Assembly (NCBI RefSeq): GCF_000017565.1
Contig: NC_009719.1
Location: 2,029,001 to 2,093,000, forward strand
Source of the DNA: Parvibaculum lavamentivorans DS-1
GTDB lineage: Bacteria; Pseudomonadota; Alphaproteobacteria; Parvibaculales; Parvibaculaceae
Direction: 5' to 3'
Length of the DNA stretch: 64,000 nt
Positions 32,699 through 41,108 of the stretch are shown piece after piece (within the stretch, counting starts at the first letter, position 1; each line of letters opens with the position of its first letter). The notes under the pieces are model-generated. The model ran no database searches and was not told the DNA's origin. It saw only the letters and a list, made by a program, of their open reading frames with translations. Both the position numbers and the translations under genes were made by a program.

Positions 32699-35600
32699 AT
32701 GAAAACGACTACGCTCAACCGGCTTCTCTCGACGACGGCGCTTGCCGCCGCGCTGGCGCTCCTTCCCGCCGCCGCATCCGCCTTGCCCGTCCTTTTCGGC
32801 GAGGCGAGCGTCGATGGCGTGACCATGGACGTCGCCAATATCGAACCGGGCCAGACCGTGACGGCAACGACGCTTCTCCAGCTTGTCGCGCCGGATGGCA
32901 GCATCATCACGGTCGAGCCCGGCTCGGTCTTCACCATGACGGGCGAGGGCGACAGCCTCTCCTTCGAGCTCGTCTCGGGCGCCATGCGCGTTGCTTCCAG
33001 TGGCACGCCGATTTCGGTCTCGCGCGGCGGCGTCACCGTCACCACGGAGGGTGGCGTCTTCAGCGCCTATGGCAATGATGAGGGCGGGCTCGATGGCCGC
33101 GTCAATCAGGGCACGGCAACGGTTCAGAACGGATCGGGCACGCGCGAGTTCGCACGCGGCGAGGGTTACGAGGCGAGCGAGACGAGCCTTGCGGGCACCT
33201 TCACGCCGCCCGTGCCGGGCAGCACGCAACTCGCGCAGCAGACGGGACCCGACGACGACACGAACTACTCGCCGGCCGATCAGCAGGGCTCGGGCGGGTC
33301 GCAGATCGTCGAGGAAGCCGCGGGCGGGGGAAGCGGCGGCGGTGGCAGCTATGGCGGTACGCCGCCTGTAACCGGTGTCGTCGTGCCGCTCGAAGGCGAC
33401 GAGGAGGCGGGCTATTCGGTGGTCTATGCGGCGGATGCCATCGGCATCGACGCGCGTGACCCGGCGAAGGTGACGATCGGCGCCAATGGCGAGCTCAATC
33501 AATATGATGTCGAACCCGATTTTGATGAGCGGCTGGAGCGGAATTCGAACGAATCCCTTGAGCGCGGCAATTCGGGCAATGCGGTCTTCATCGAACGTTG
33601 GGCGGGCGGCGAGACGCGCGGCAATTACTACAACAGCAACAATGGCACGTTCTATTCGGATATGGGCCGTACCAGCCATCAAGGCTTTCACATCGCCTAC
33701 GGCAAACCGACAGTGGACATGCCTGCAGCCGGCGTCGCCACCTATGCGCTGGCGGCGGCGACCAATCCCACCATCGATGACGGGAGCTTTGCGCCAGGCA
33801 GTTTCTCGGGGGAGATGTCGGTCCTGTTCGGGGCGACGCTCGGCATCGGTATCGACTTCGATATCGATATGCCTGGTGACCACCTCTACAACATCCGCAC
33901 GCCGGGCGGCGTCGGCAGCCCGACGACGGGCGGCATCTACTGGGACAATGCGGCGCGCGTCTTCCGCCTGAGCAACATTGCGATGTCGCAGGGCGGTGCG
34001 GCCTGTCCGACGGCGAATTGCAACGCGGTTGTCTATGGGCTCTTCGGTGGAACGGATGCCTCCGATATCGGTGTCAGCTACCAGATCATGGATTTCTCCA
34101 TCGCTCCCGACAGTCTCGGCCGGGCCAAGCGGATTTCCGGTGCGGCCGCCTTCTCGCAGGCGAGCTACGATGCGGGTGGCGGGCCGGACACGCCGCTGCC
34201 GATGGAGAGCGGCGCGGTCGATGCGCTTCTCGTCGCCTCCCCGGGGACGACCAAATGGCATGGCGGCGTCTATTACATTCCGCAGATCAATTTCTCGAGC
34301 GGGAAGAGCCTCGGCATGCAGAACGACATCGTTGCCTGGGGCGACGATGGGGCGGTGACCTTCATCCAGGCGACCGAGACATCGCTTGCGAGTTTCGATC
34401 GGGGCACGGCCGTCACGGCGGATCTCTATGGTACGGAGTATTTGCAGATTGGCCGCTGGAATGGCGGCGACATTGACGTCTATATGAGTGGCGACCAGAC
34501 CTTTTCGCCCAATGGCTATCAGGGCATTGTCTATCTTGTCGGCAATATGCTCGGCAGCACGCTGCGGCCCGAAAGTATCACCGCGACCTATGATCTTGCC
34601 GGCGCAACCGCGCCGATCTTTGCGGGCGGCAATTTTGCGCCGGGCGTATTCGACGGCACGGCGGCGATCCAGTTCGGGGCTTCCAATGCCAATGCCAAGA
34701 TGGGCCTCAATGCCACGGTCACGATGGACGAAGGCGACGATATCATCGTCTACAATATCTCGACCACGGGCGGCACAGCGACGCCAGGCACCAGCGAGAT
34801 CGACGTCTTCGGCAGCCAGATTTCCGGCAGCTATCAGGTGCAGGCGCCGAACGGCGCTGCTTGCTCCGGCTCAGCCGTAAACTGCAATGTCAGCATTCAA
34901 GGGCTGCTTGCCGGACCGCAGGCGCGCGAGGCCGGCATCCGCTATGCGGTCGGCAACACGGCGGCCAACTCCATCTACGGTGCAGCGATCTTCGCCCGCG
35001 ACGATGTGGGCGATACGCTGGACGGTTATCTGATGGGCATGACCTATGCGATCCGCAGTCCGCAAAGCGGGGTGCTCGCCGGCAGCTTCGGCGATATCAG
35101 CGCCGGTGCGACCGACATCACCATCATCGCGAACGAAGTGAAGGAGATTCACGGCTTCAACAATTCCTATGCGCCCGGCGATGCCACCGTGTCTGAAGTG
35201 GGCGGTGTGCAGAGCGTCGTCTCGTGGCAGCGCTGGTCCGATGGCCTGATCGGCGGAGAAAGCTTCGGAAATCCACGCACCACGGTGCTCGGCGAAGATC
35301 AGGGCATGCACGTGCTCGCCTGGTCGCCGGCAACGAATTTGCCGTCGGAAGGCGTCGCCACCTACACGCTGGCCGGCGCCACCAATCCGACGGTTGCGGA
35401 CGGTTCGCTTGCTCCCGGCAGCTTTGCGGGCGAGATGGCCGTTGCCTTCGGCTTCAATGCGGCAAATACGAAGATCGGCCTCGATCTCGACGTCTCGATC
35501 GGCGGCCACACCTACAATATCGCGACGACAGGCGGCACGGCGACGCCGGGATCGAGCCAGGTGAGCCTGAGCAACTTCTCCGGCTTCTCCAGTACGATCG

Positions 35601-35785
35601 ATGTTGCGACGGGCGGCGTTGCCTGTCCCGACGCGACATGTCAGGCGAAGGTTGCGGGCGCGCTGGCCGGCAGCGGCGCCAGCCATGCCGCGCTTGCCTA
35701 TACGATCTCGGCCAACGGCAATCCGACGGCGAAAGCGGTTCAGGGCGTCGCGGGCTTCGAGCGCGGTCCGATCGTGCTGCCATAA
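32699..35785 (+). CDS. Exported FecR-domain protein with three TbpB-barrel-like repeats, probable Slam cargo
   Basis: A 1028-residue exported protein. Residues 1 to about 28 are a Sec signal ending AAASALP with no lipobox Cys. About 30-165 is a FecR-like beta domain (VTMDVANIEPGQTVTATTLL, GSVFTMTGEGDSLSFELVSG). A Gly/Gln-rich linker follows (190-225). Three related modules then follow, each with an RW motif (Trp301, Trp587, Trp846), an ATY strand (near 345, 627, 885), an APGxFxGxxxVxFG strand and a Cys pair (436/441, 722/729, 976/981) that could form a disulphide. The ATY and FxG strands resemble the TbpB-type barrel carried by Slam cargo. ATG 32699 has CAGGGAG upstream. A terminator follows the stop. 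Ligand or partner is unknown. Confidence 0.7.
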   Translation: MKTTTLNRLLSTTALAAALALLPAAASALPVLFGEASVDGVTMDVANIEPGQTVTATTLLQLVAPDGSIITVEPGSVFTMTGEGDSLSFELVSGAMRVASSGTPISVSRGGVTVTTEGGVFSAYGNDEGGLDGRVNQGTATVQNGSGTREFARGEGYEASETSLAGTFTPPVPGSTQLAQQTGPDDDTNYSPADQQGSGGSQIVEEAAGGGSGGGGSYGGTPPVTGVVVPLEGDEEAGYSVVYAADAIGIDARDPAKVTIGANGELNQYDVEPDFDERLERNSNESLERGNSGNAVFIERWAGGETRGNYYNSNNGTFYSDMGRTSHQGFHIAYGKPTVDMPAAGVATYALAAATNPTIDDGSFAPGSFSGEMSVLFGATLGIGIDFDIDMPGDHLYNIRTPGGVGSPTTGGIYWDNAARVFRLSNIAMSQGGAACPTANCNAVVYGLFGGTDASDIGVSYQIMDFSIAPDSLGRAKRISGAAAFSQASYDAGGGPDTPLPMESGAVDALLVASPGTTKWHGGVYYIPQINFSSGKSLGMQNDIVAWGDDGAVTFIQATETSLASFDRGTAVTADLYGTEYLQIGRWNGGDIDVYMSGDQTFSPNGYQGIVYLVGNMLGSTLRPESITATYDLAGATAPIFAGGNFAPGVFDGTAAIQFGASNANAKMGLNATVTMDEGDDIIVYNISTTGGTATPGTSEIDVFGSQISGSYQVQAPNGAACSGSAVNCNVSIQGLLAGPQAREAGIRYAVGNTAANSIYGAAIFARDDVGDTLDGYLMGMTYAIRSPQSGVLAGSFGDISAGATDITIIANEVKEIHGFNNSYAPGDATVSEVGGVQSVVSWQRWSDGLIGGESFGNPRTTVLGEDQGMHVLAWSPATNLPSEGVATYTLAGATNPTVADGSLAPGSFAGEMAVAFGFNAANTKIGLDLDVSIGGHTYNIATTGGTATPGSSQVSLSNFSGFSSTIDVATGGVACPDATCQAKVAGALAGSGASHAALAYTISANGNPTAKAVQGVAGFERGPIVLP

Positions 35786-35810
35786 GCGAAGCGCTTTACG
35801 ACGCCGTGGA

Positions 35811-35838
35811 AAAGCGGGACGAAGATGTCCCGCTTTTT
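35811..35838 (+). terminator. Rho-independent terminator of the Slam-like/cargo operon
   Basis: AAAGCGGGAC (35811-35820) and GTCCCGCTTT (35827-35836) form a ten-pair stem with loop GAAGAT, followed by further T residues to 35838. It lies 26 bp after the cargo stop and fits a strong forward terminator. Confidence 0.88.
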
Positions 35839-35861
35839 CATGTCACCAATACTCAGCAAGC

Positions 35862-35899
35862 GGACAAATAAAAGGGCTGGATGGCGACATCCAGCCCTT
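35862..35899 (-). terminator. Rho-independent terminator for the small minus-strand peptide gene
   Basis: AAGGGCTGGATG (35872-35883) and CATCCAGCCCTT (35888-35899) form a perfect 12-bp stem with loop GCGA. Read on the minus strand the stem is followed by TTTATTTG, a usable U-tract. On the plus strand it is followed by GTTCCG, so it points leftwards, 18 bp after the stop of the 24-residue gene. Confidence 0.85.
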
Positions 35900-35917
35900 G
35901 TTCCGTTCAGGGGGCGA

Positions 35918-35992
35918 TCAGAATATGCCGATCAGCCAGAGCACGATGATAAGGCTGACAGGTACGCCAAGAAGCCACAGGATGATTGGCAT
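35918..35992 (-). CDS. 24-residue single-helix membrane peptide
   Basis: A tiny gene encoding 24 residues, starting MPIILWLLGVPV and ending LIGIF, almost wholly hydrophobic and enough for one membrane helix. A perfect SD GGGAGGAA lies five to six bases before the ATG (35992), and a strong leftward terminator follows the stop, so it is a self-contained transcription unit or the end of the BrkB-gene transcript. No homologue function is known to me. It could be a regulatory peptide, a small membrane-protein partner of the neighbouring YihY protein, or a toxin-like peptide. Identity is inferred from SD, start, stop and terminator alone. Confidence 0.65.
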   Translation of the reverse strand: MPIILWLLGVPVSLIIVLWLIGIF

Positions 35993-36069
35993 TTGATTCC
36001 TCCCGTTCCGTGTGGATTTCCAACTGTCTTTCTTAACGAAAGAGCCGCCAATAGGTTCCCTGATGCCGC

Positions 36070-37038
36070 TTACGGCACTTCGCCCAGCGTATCGGCGACG
36101 GTCGCGCCGCGCTCTCCCATCGGTTTCGGATCGCCGGTCGTCGAATCCCGCGCTGTCTGGTGTTCCATCTCGGCGTTTATCTCGGCGCCGATCAGGATGA
36201 TCATCACCGAAATCCAGGTCCACATCATCAGGCCGATGACGGCGCCGAGCGCGCCATAGGTAGCGTTGTAGTTGGCGAAGTTTTCAAGATAGTAGGAGAA
36301 GCCGACAGAGGCCGCGATCCAGACCAATGTTGCCAGCGCCGCGCCCCAGCTTAGCCAGCGAAGTTTCGCGTGCTCGCGGCTCGGTCCGTAGCGATAGATC
36401 AGCGAGATGGCGATGCCGACCGCAATCAGCATCACCGGCCAGCGGCCGAGGCGGATCAGCGTTTCGGCCCAGCTCTCGATGCGCAGAACGGCGAGTGCCG
36501 CCGGAACGATACCAACCGTCAGCAGAAAGAGAACGCCGATGGCGATCGCGCCCAGCGTGAACGAAAACGAGACGAGATGCCGCTTCACGAAGGAGCGCTT
36601 CTCCTCCTCCTCATAGGCGACATTCATCGCCTCGAAGAGCGCCTTCACGCTGTTGTTCGCGCTCCAGAGTGCAACGCCGAGCCCGAGCAGGAAGCCCAGT
36701 CCGAGCGAGTTCGGCTTTTGCCGGAGCAACCCGTCGAGTTGCGCACGGATGAGCTCTAGCCCGTCAGTGGGCAGGAAGCCGCCGAGAAAGGCGATGTGGT
36801 CGGCGATGGTTTTGGGGTCGGCGACGAAGCCATAGATCGAAACGAAAGCGGCGAGGGCGGGGAAGAGTGCGAGCAGAATGTAGAAGCTGACGCCCGCCGC
36901 CACCAGCATCACGCTGTCCTCGTTGATTTTCGCCCAGACACGAAGAGCGACATCGCGCCAGCCCTTCGCCGGGATGTCGGAGGGTTGCTCTGCGCTACGG
37001 CCGCGGCCGCTTTGTCTTTGCCGTTCTTCTTCCGTCAT
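36070..37038 (-). CDS. YihY/BrkB family membrane protein
   Basis: A 322-residue integral membrane protein of the YihY/BrkB family, formerly misnamed ribonuclease BN. It has about six helices and the family stretches AAGVSFYILLALFPALAAF, LWSANNSVKALFEAMNVAY and NYNATYGALGAVIGLMMW. The N-terminal 30 residues and C-terminal tail are charged and cytosolic. Function is uncertain; Bordetella BrkB is linked to serum resistance and other members to transport. The 24-residue peptide gene lies 77 bp downstream and a 47-codon frame 31 bp upstream, both on the same strand. Confidence 0.9.
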   Translation of the reverse strand: MTEEERQRQSGRGRSAEQPSDIPAKGWRDVALRVWAKINEDSVMLVAAGVSFYILLALFPALAAFVSIYGFVADPKTIADHIAFLGGFLPTDGLELIRAQLDGLLRQKPNSLGLGFLLGLGVALWSANNSVKALFEAMNVAYEEEEKRSFVKRHLVSFSFTLGAIAIGVLFLLTVGIVPAALAVLRIESWAETLIRLGRWPVMLIAVGIAISLIYRYGPSREHAKLRWLSWGAALATLVWIAASVGFSYYLENFANYNATYGALGAVIGLMMWTWISVMIILIGAEINAEMEHQTARDSTTGDPKPMGERGATVADTLGEVP

Positions 37039-37069
37039 CTTTGCCGTGGCCTTGTGGTTGTGCCGGGCA

Positions 37070-37213
37070 TTACGCCATGGCCGATTCCGGCTGAGGCGCC
37101 GTCAATGCGCCGAGGCTCAGCCAGAGATGGAGGGCGATGGCCAGCAGCAAGCCGGCGGCGGCAAAGATCGTTATCCCGGTGCCGGACCGATTTCGTTCAG
37201 GGGCGCGTTCCAT
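37070..37213 (-). CDS. Possible 47-residue single-pass membrane protein
   Basis: An open frame starting MERAPERNRSGTG with one hydrophobic segment (ITIFAAAGLLLAIALHLWLS) and ending PESAMA. It fills the gap between kpsF (44 bp before) and the BrkB gene (31 bp after) on the same strand. AGGAAG lies just two to three bases before the ATG, closer than ideal, so translation is uncertain. Charged N-terminus plus one helix looks protein-like rather than random. No family recognised. Confidence 0.4.
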   Translation of the reverse strand: MERAPERNRSGTGITIFAAAGLLLAIALHLWLSLGALTAPQPESAMA

Positions 37214-37257
37214 ACTTCCTGAAAAACGCCGGCAGGGCCCGGACGTTCCGTCGCCGT

Positions 37258-38247
37258 CTAGATGACGCCCGCTTTCAGGAAATCATGGATATGGACCAGG
37301 CCGACCGGCCGTCCGTCCTCGACGACGAAGAGGCTGGTGATCTTTTTCTCGTTGAGGATTTTTACCGCTTCGGAGGCGAGGAGGCCGGGGGCGACCGTTT
37401 TCGGCGACCGGTTCATGATGTCGCTCGCGTTCCGCCCGAGCAGGCCCTCGCCCGAATTGCGGCGGATGTCGCCATCGGTGATGACGCCGACAAGCTTGCC
37501 CGCGCCGTCCACGATGCCGGCGCAGCCGAGGCTCTTCTGCGACATGACGAGGAGGACTTCGGACATCGGGGTGGCGGGCGCTGCCAGCGGCAGGGCGTCG
37601 CCGGTATGCATGACCTCGGAGACATGGCGGAGCATGGCGCCGAGCTTGCCGCCCGGATGGAAAACGCTGAAGTCGCGGGCGGAAAAACCTTTCCGTTCGA
37701 GCAGCGCCATCGCCAGCGCGTCGCCCAGCGCGAGCTGCATGGTGGTGGAGGTGGTCGGTGCGAGCTTGTTTGGGCAGGCCTCTTCGGCACGCGGCAGGAA
37801 GAGGCCGATATCGGCGGCGGTGCCGAGCGCGCTTTTTGCCTCCGCCGTCATGGCGACGAGCGGGATGGCGAACCGTTTTGCGTGCGAAATGATGCTGGAG
37901 AGTTCCGCCGTCTCGCCGGACCAGGACAGCGCCAGGATGACGTCGCCCGAGGTGATCATGCCGAGGTCGCCATGGCTTGCCTCTCCGGGATGGACGTAAT
38001 GGGCCGGTGTGCCGGTGGAGGCGAGGGTCGCGGCGATCTTGCGGGCGATATGGCCGGATTTGCCCATGCCCGTCACGATGACGCGGCCGGTGGCCTCGCC
38101 GAGTTGTTCGACCGCCTCCGTGAAGGGCCCGTCAAGCGAGGCGGCGAGCTGCTTCAGCCCTTCGATTTCGAGCATCAGCGTGCGCTGGGCAGAGGCGAGA
38201 TGGGCGGCGCGGGTATCCGGGATTTTCTGGTCGGTGGGACGGGGCAA
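37258..38247 (-). CDS. kpsF: D-arabinose-5-phosphate isomerase (KpsF/KdsD)
   Basis: A 329-residue protein with an N-terminal SIS domain (VTGMGKSGHIARKIAATLAST, ALSWSGETAEL, PTTSTTMQLALGDALAMALL) and two C-terminal CBS domains (VITDGDIRRN, SLFVVEDGRPVGLVHIHDFL), the full KdsD/KpsF layout. It converts ribulose 5-phosphate to arabinose 5-phosphate, the precursor of Kdo for LPS or capsule. Located between heptose genes and the polysaccharide locus, it fits an envelope-glycan neighbourhood. Confidence 0.95.
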   Translation of the reverse strand: MPRPTDQKIPDTRAAHLASAQRTLMLEIEGLKQLAASLDGPFTEAVEQLGEATGRVIVTGMGKSGHIARKIAATLASTGTPAHYVHPGEASHGDLGMITSGDVILALSWSGETAELSSIISHAKRFAIPLVAMTAEAKSALGTAADIGLFLPRAEEACPNKLAPTTSTTMQLALGDALAMALLERKGFSARDFSVFHPGGKLGAMLRHVSEVMHTGDALPLAAPATPMSEVLLVMSQKSLGCAGIVDGAGKLVGVITDGDIRRNSGEGLLGRNASDIMNRSPKTVAPGLLASEAVKILNEKKITSLFVVEDGRPVGLVHIHDFLKAGVI

Positions 38248-38464
38248 GCTCTTCTCCTTGAGGCCGCCGCAGCCCGGTGGCGGTGCGGCGCCGGTCCTTT
38301 ATATAACAGCTCGGGGGCGCTTGGCAGGCGGCGGCGTGATCTATTTGCCTCACTGCCGGGTTTCGGATCGGAAGTGGTGGGGCCTTTGCTTGTTTGTGAA
38401 ACTGAAATCTCTACTCTCAGCCAGACGGACAAGTGAAACGGGGCCGGGAGCGGTGCCGAAAAGG

Positions 38465-39271
38465 ATGGTTGTGTTCAACGGACTGGTAAGCCGATTACGT
38501 GGCGCGCTCGGGTCGGGCGGAAGCCCGGCCCAGGCTCCCGAGAACACGCGTCTTTACGCAATCGGCGACATCCATGGCCGCGCCGATCTGCTGACCCAGC
38601 TTCTGGAGCGCATCGCGGAAGATGCGCGGCGTCAGCCCTTCGACCGTAACATATTGATATTCCTTGGAGATTATGTCGACCGGGGGCTCCAGTCGCGGCA
38701 GGTGCTCGACCGGCTGACGGACGGTTTGATACCGGGCTTCGAACCGGTGTTTCTCAAGGGCAATCATGAGCAGGCGCTTCTGCAATTCCTCTCCGACGCC
38801 GCCTTCGGCCGCACCTGGAAATATTATGGCGGCCTCGAGACGCTTCATTCCTACGGTATCAAGGAACTCACCCTCTCCGACGACCCGCGCGATTTCGAGC
38901 AGGCGCGGGAACATTTCAGCGAGGTCCTCCCGGAGAGCCACCGGCGGTTCCTGACCGATCTCGCGCTCTCCGCAGAGTTCGGCGACTATTTCTTTACCCA
39001 TGCCGGCGTTCGGCCGGGCGTGGCGCTGCACCGCCAGATCGAGGAGGACCTGCTATGGATTCGCGAGGATTTCCTCGAATCCGGCAGTCATTTCGGAAAA
39101 GTCGTGGTCCATGGCCATACGCCGAGAGAGGAAGTCGTGTTCCGGGCCAATCGCATTGGTGTCGATACCGGCGCCTATATGACGGGCGTGTTGACGGCGC
39201 TGGTTCTGGAGGGCGCATCGCGCCGCCTTCTCCAGACCGGAGAAGCGATGTCCTTCGCGGCTGCCAGCTAG
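38465..39271 (+). CDS. Serine/threonine-phosphatase-like metallophosphoesterase
   Basis: A 268-residue calcineurin-type phosphoesterase with the metal-site motifs GDIHGR, GDYVDRG and GNHEQ in order, then THAGVRPG and VVHGHTPREE, giving all metal and phosphate ligands. Closest in pattern to bacterial protein phosphatases (PrpA/lambda type). It may dephosphorylate proteins, possibly the tyrosine autokinase encoded downstream, but that is only a neighbourhood inference. ATG 38465 is preceded by AAAAGG; an open frame extends upstream into the kpsF region and is not supported. Confidence 0.85.
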   Translation: MVVFNGLVSRLRGALGSGGSPAQAPENTRLYAIGDIHGRADLLTQLLERIAEDARRQPFDRNILIFLGDYVDRGLQSRQVLDRLTDGLIPGFEPVFLKGNHEQALLQFLSDAAFGRTWKYYGGLETLHSYGIKELTLSDDPRDFEQAREHFSEVLPESHRRFLTDLALSAEFGDYFFTHAGVRPGVALHRQIEEDLLWIREDFLESGSHFGKVVVHGHTPREEVVFRANRIGVDTGAYMTGVLTALVLEGASRRLLQTGEAMSFAAAS

Positions 39272-39463
39272 CGGCCGAGATTTCCGGCCGGGAGGTTGGC
39301 ATTTGCCTGTTTTGAAGTCATAAAACGGACAAGGTGTTACATAATATCGAGTTCCGGCTGCTGAAGGGCTTCCCCAGCCACCCGAGCGGCCCGGTTCGCG
39401 GCAGAACGATTTCGCCCAAGACCCCTCCCGGGCGGAAATTCGAGCGATAACAGAGGCTTACCC

Positions 39464-40129
39464 ATGCGTTGGACTGCGGATTTTTTCGATTTTATGCCCG
39501 GTGACGGCAGCAGGTTTTTGGCCGCCGGATGGTTGCGCCGCGCGGCGCTGGCGGCTGGCGGGCTGCTTGTCCTGGTCCTGCTCTCCGCCTGCACGGATGG
39601 TCCGCGGACCAATGCGGCCGGCCCCGCTGCCGCCACCTCGGAGGGCGACGTGCCTTTGCCGCCGGATGCCGATATCGATTACAAGCTCGGCTCGGGCGAC
39701 AGGCTCCGCGTCATCGTCTTCGGCGAGCCGGATCTTTCCGGCGAGTTCGATGTCAGCGGCTCCGGCAGGGCGGCCCTGCCTCTCATCGGCCAGGTCCAGG
39801 CGGAAGGTCTTACCCTCAGCACCTTCGAGGATGCGGTCGAGCAGAAGCTGCAGGAAGGCTATCTGACCAGCCCGCGCGTCAGCGTCGAGGTTCTGAATTA
39901 CCGGCCCTTCTATATCTATGGCGAGGTGGGCGAACCGGGACAATATCCATACACGAGCGGCCTCACCGTGCTTAACGCGGTGGCCGTGGCGGGCGGCTAT
40001 ACCTACCGGGCGAACCAGAGCCGGGTCTACATCACACGCGGCACGGGCGACGAGGTCGAGTATCCGGCGAGCCAGGCCGTGAAGGTTCTCCCCGGCGACG
40101 TGGTCCGCGTGCCCGAGCGATTCTTCTGA
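39464..40129 (+). CDS. Short polysaccharide export (OPX/Wza-like) lipoprotein
   Basis: A 221-residue protein with a long charged leader, hydrophobic segment and lipobox LLSAC (Cys43), then a polysaccharide-export domain (DYKLGSGDRLRVIVFGEPDL, GQVQAEGLTLSTFEDAVEQ) and an SLBB-like domain (VYGEV-type strand FYIYGEVGEPGQYPYTSGLT, LNAVAVAGGYTYRA). It stops at RVPERFF, with no C-terminal helix or further SLBB domains, so it is much shorter than E. coli Wza and cannot form the outer-membrane pore itself. Such short OPX proteins work with a separate beta-barrel, which is encoded two genes downstream. First gene of the export block. Confidence 0.9.
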   Translation: MRWTADFFDFMPGDGSRFLAAGWLRRAALAAGGLLVLVLLSACTDGPRTNAAGPAAATSEGDVPLPPDADIDYKLGSGDRLRVIVFGEPDLSGEFDVSGSGRAALPLIGQVQAEGLTLSTFEDAVEQKLQEGYLTSPRVSVEVLNYRPFYIYGEVGEPGQYPYTSGLTVLNAVAVAGGYTYRANQSRVYITRGTGDEVEYPASQAVKVLPGDVVRVPERFF

Positions 40130-40482
40130 CGTGACTGGCTGTCGACCGGCCTGTGCAGCAGAAAAAAGCCCCCCGGCTGGAAACAAAACCCGCGCCGCGC
40201 ATTCATGCTGCGGGGCAGTATAGCTATTTAAACCGGCGGTTGCAGAAGCGAGGTATTTTCGCAACGGCGAGAAAAAACTTCGACCGTCAGGGCGCCTGCG
40301 GCCCGCGGGAGCAAGAGTCGCGCGGGACTCGGATGCGGCTTGTGGTAAGATTTTGTTAGGAATGAATGGTCTGCAGGCTTCCGTTTCCGCTTCGCCGTTC
40401 TGTTGTATTTTTGTGAGACTGTGGGATTGGAACCGGCCCTTTCCGGCGCCGGTTTATCGGGTCTGACAGGGGAGTTAAGTCC
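40130..40482. other. Intergenic region, 353 bp, before the secreted-protein gene
   Basis: No convincing gene. It is more AT-rich than its surroundings in 40210-40280 (TATAGCTATTTAAA) and 40345-40420, which probably hold promoters. A short inverted repeat AACCGGC (40431-40437) / GCCGGTT (40448-40454) lies in the leader just before the SD GGGGAG of the next gene. I cannot assign a regulator. Confidence 0.4.
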
Positions 40483-41010
40483 ATGATGAAGAACTTCTTT
40501 GCGGCAGCTGTGCTGGCGTTTGGCCTTGCTCTTGCCCCGGCGATGCTGGCTGTCTCGCCCGCCGCCGCACAAGGCAGCGTTGAGATGCAGGCTGAAGTCG
40601 AGGCCTTGATCCTGGCAAACCAGGATGACGAGGCGGCTCTCGAACTGGCGATCTCCACCTACATCACCTCCGCCGAGGATCCCGAGCTCGCCACCCAGGC
40701 CGTCATTGCGGCCCTCGTGAATTCGCAGAACCCGGAACTGGTGCAGCTGCTGATCGAAAAGCCCGGCCTCAAGCTCGCGGCCGGTCGCGGCATTGGCGCT
40801 GCGATCGCCATCGTTGCGCTCACTAATCCGACTGCTGCGGAAAACATGCTTGCCCTGGTGCAGGCGTCGGGCGATCAAACGCTGATCGCCGCCGTCGTCG
40901 AGGGTCGCGATGCCCAGACGGCGTCGCTTGTCGGTCGCGGTGTGGATACCGGTGCGGATGTGCTTGAGGGTGAAGAATCGACGCCTGAAGAGGCTGCGAG
41001 CGGCAACTGA
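40483..41010 (+). CDS. Secreted helical protein of unknown function in polysaccharide locus
   Basis: A 175-residue protein with a clear signal peptide (MMKNFFAAAVLAFGLALAP, cleavage after SPAAAQ). The mature part is predicted to be alpha-helical, with HEAT-like or ARM-like alternation (AALELAISTYITSAEDPELA, AVIAALVNSQNPELVQLLIE), and ends in an acidic tail (EGEESTPEEAASGN). SD GGGGAG lies upstream of the ATG. It sits between the short OPX lipoprotein and the outer-membrane barrel genes, so it likely serves the export machine as a periplasmic accessory. I recognise no family. Confidence 0.75.
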   Translation: MMKNFFAAAVLAFGLALAPAMLAVSPAAAQGSVEMQAEVEALILANQDDEAALELAISTYITSAEDPELATQAVIAALVNSQNPELVQLLIEKPGLKLAAGRGIGAAIAIVALTNPTAAENMLALVQASGDQTLIAAVVEGRDAQTASLVGRGVDTGADVLEGEESTPEEAASGN

Positions 41011-41108
41011 AGATTTACAATTGCGTCGGTACGACGTTCCGCCCGGATGGCCGGTGCGGGGCGGTTTTGGGGGTGCGAGTCGTGACTAGTTTCAGCGGGA
41101 GAATATCC

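Noticed and set aside
32699-32790. Lipoprotein signal on the Slam cargo candidate
   Set aside because: The signal region ends AAASALP with no Cys, so it is a standard Sec signal.
31556-34261. 901-codon open frame on the minus strand opposite the Slam-like and cargo genes
   Set aside because: It spans two well-supported opposite genes and the gap between them, has no recognisable domain and is rich in Arg/Ala/Glu, as expected of a GC-rich antisense shadow.
39301-39350. Sigma-70 promoter before the OPX gene (TTGAAG and TAATAT)
   Set aside because: Spacing of 24 bases is too long for a standard promoter; the AT-rich stretch may still hold one.
40153-40359. 68-codon open frame in the 353-bp gap after the OPX gene
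   Set aside because: No SD, basic low-complexity composition, overlaps the likely promoter region.
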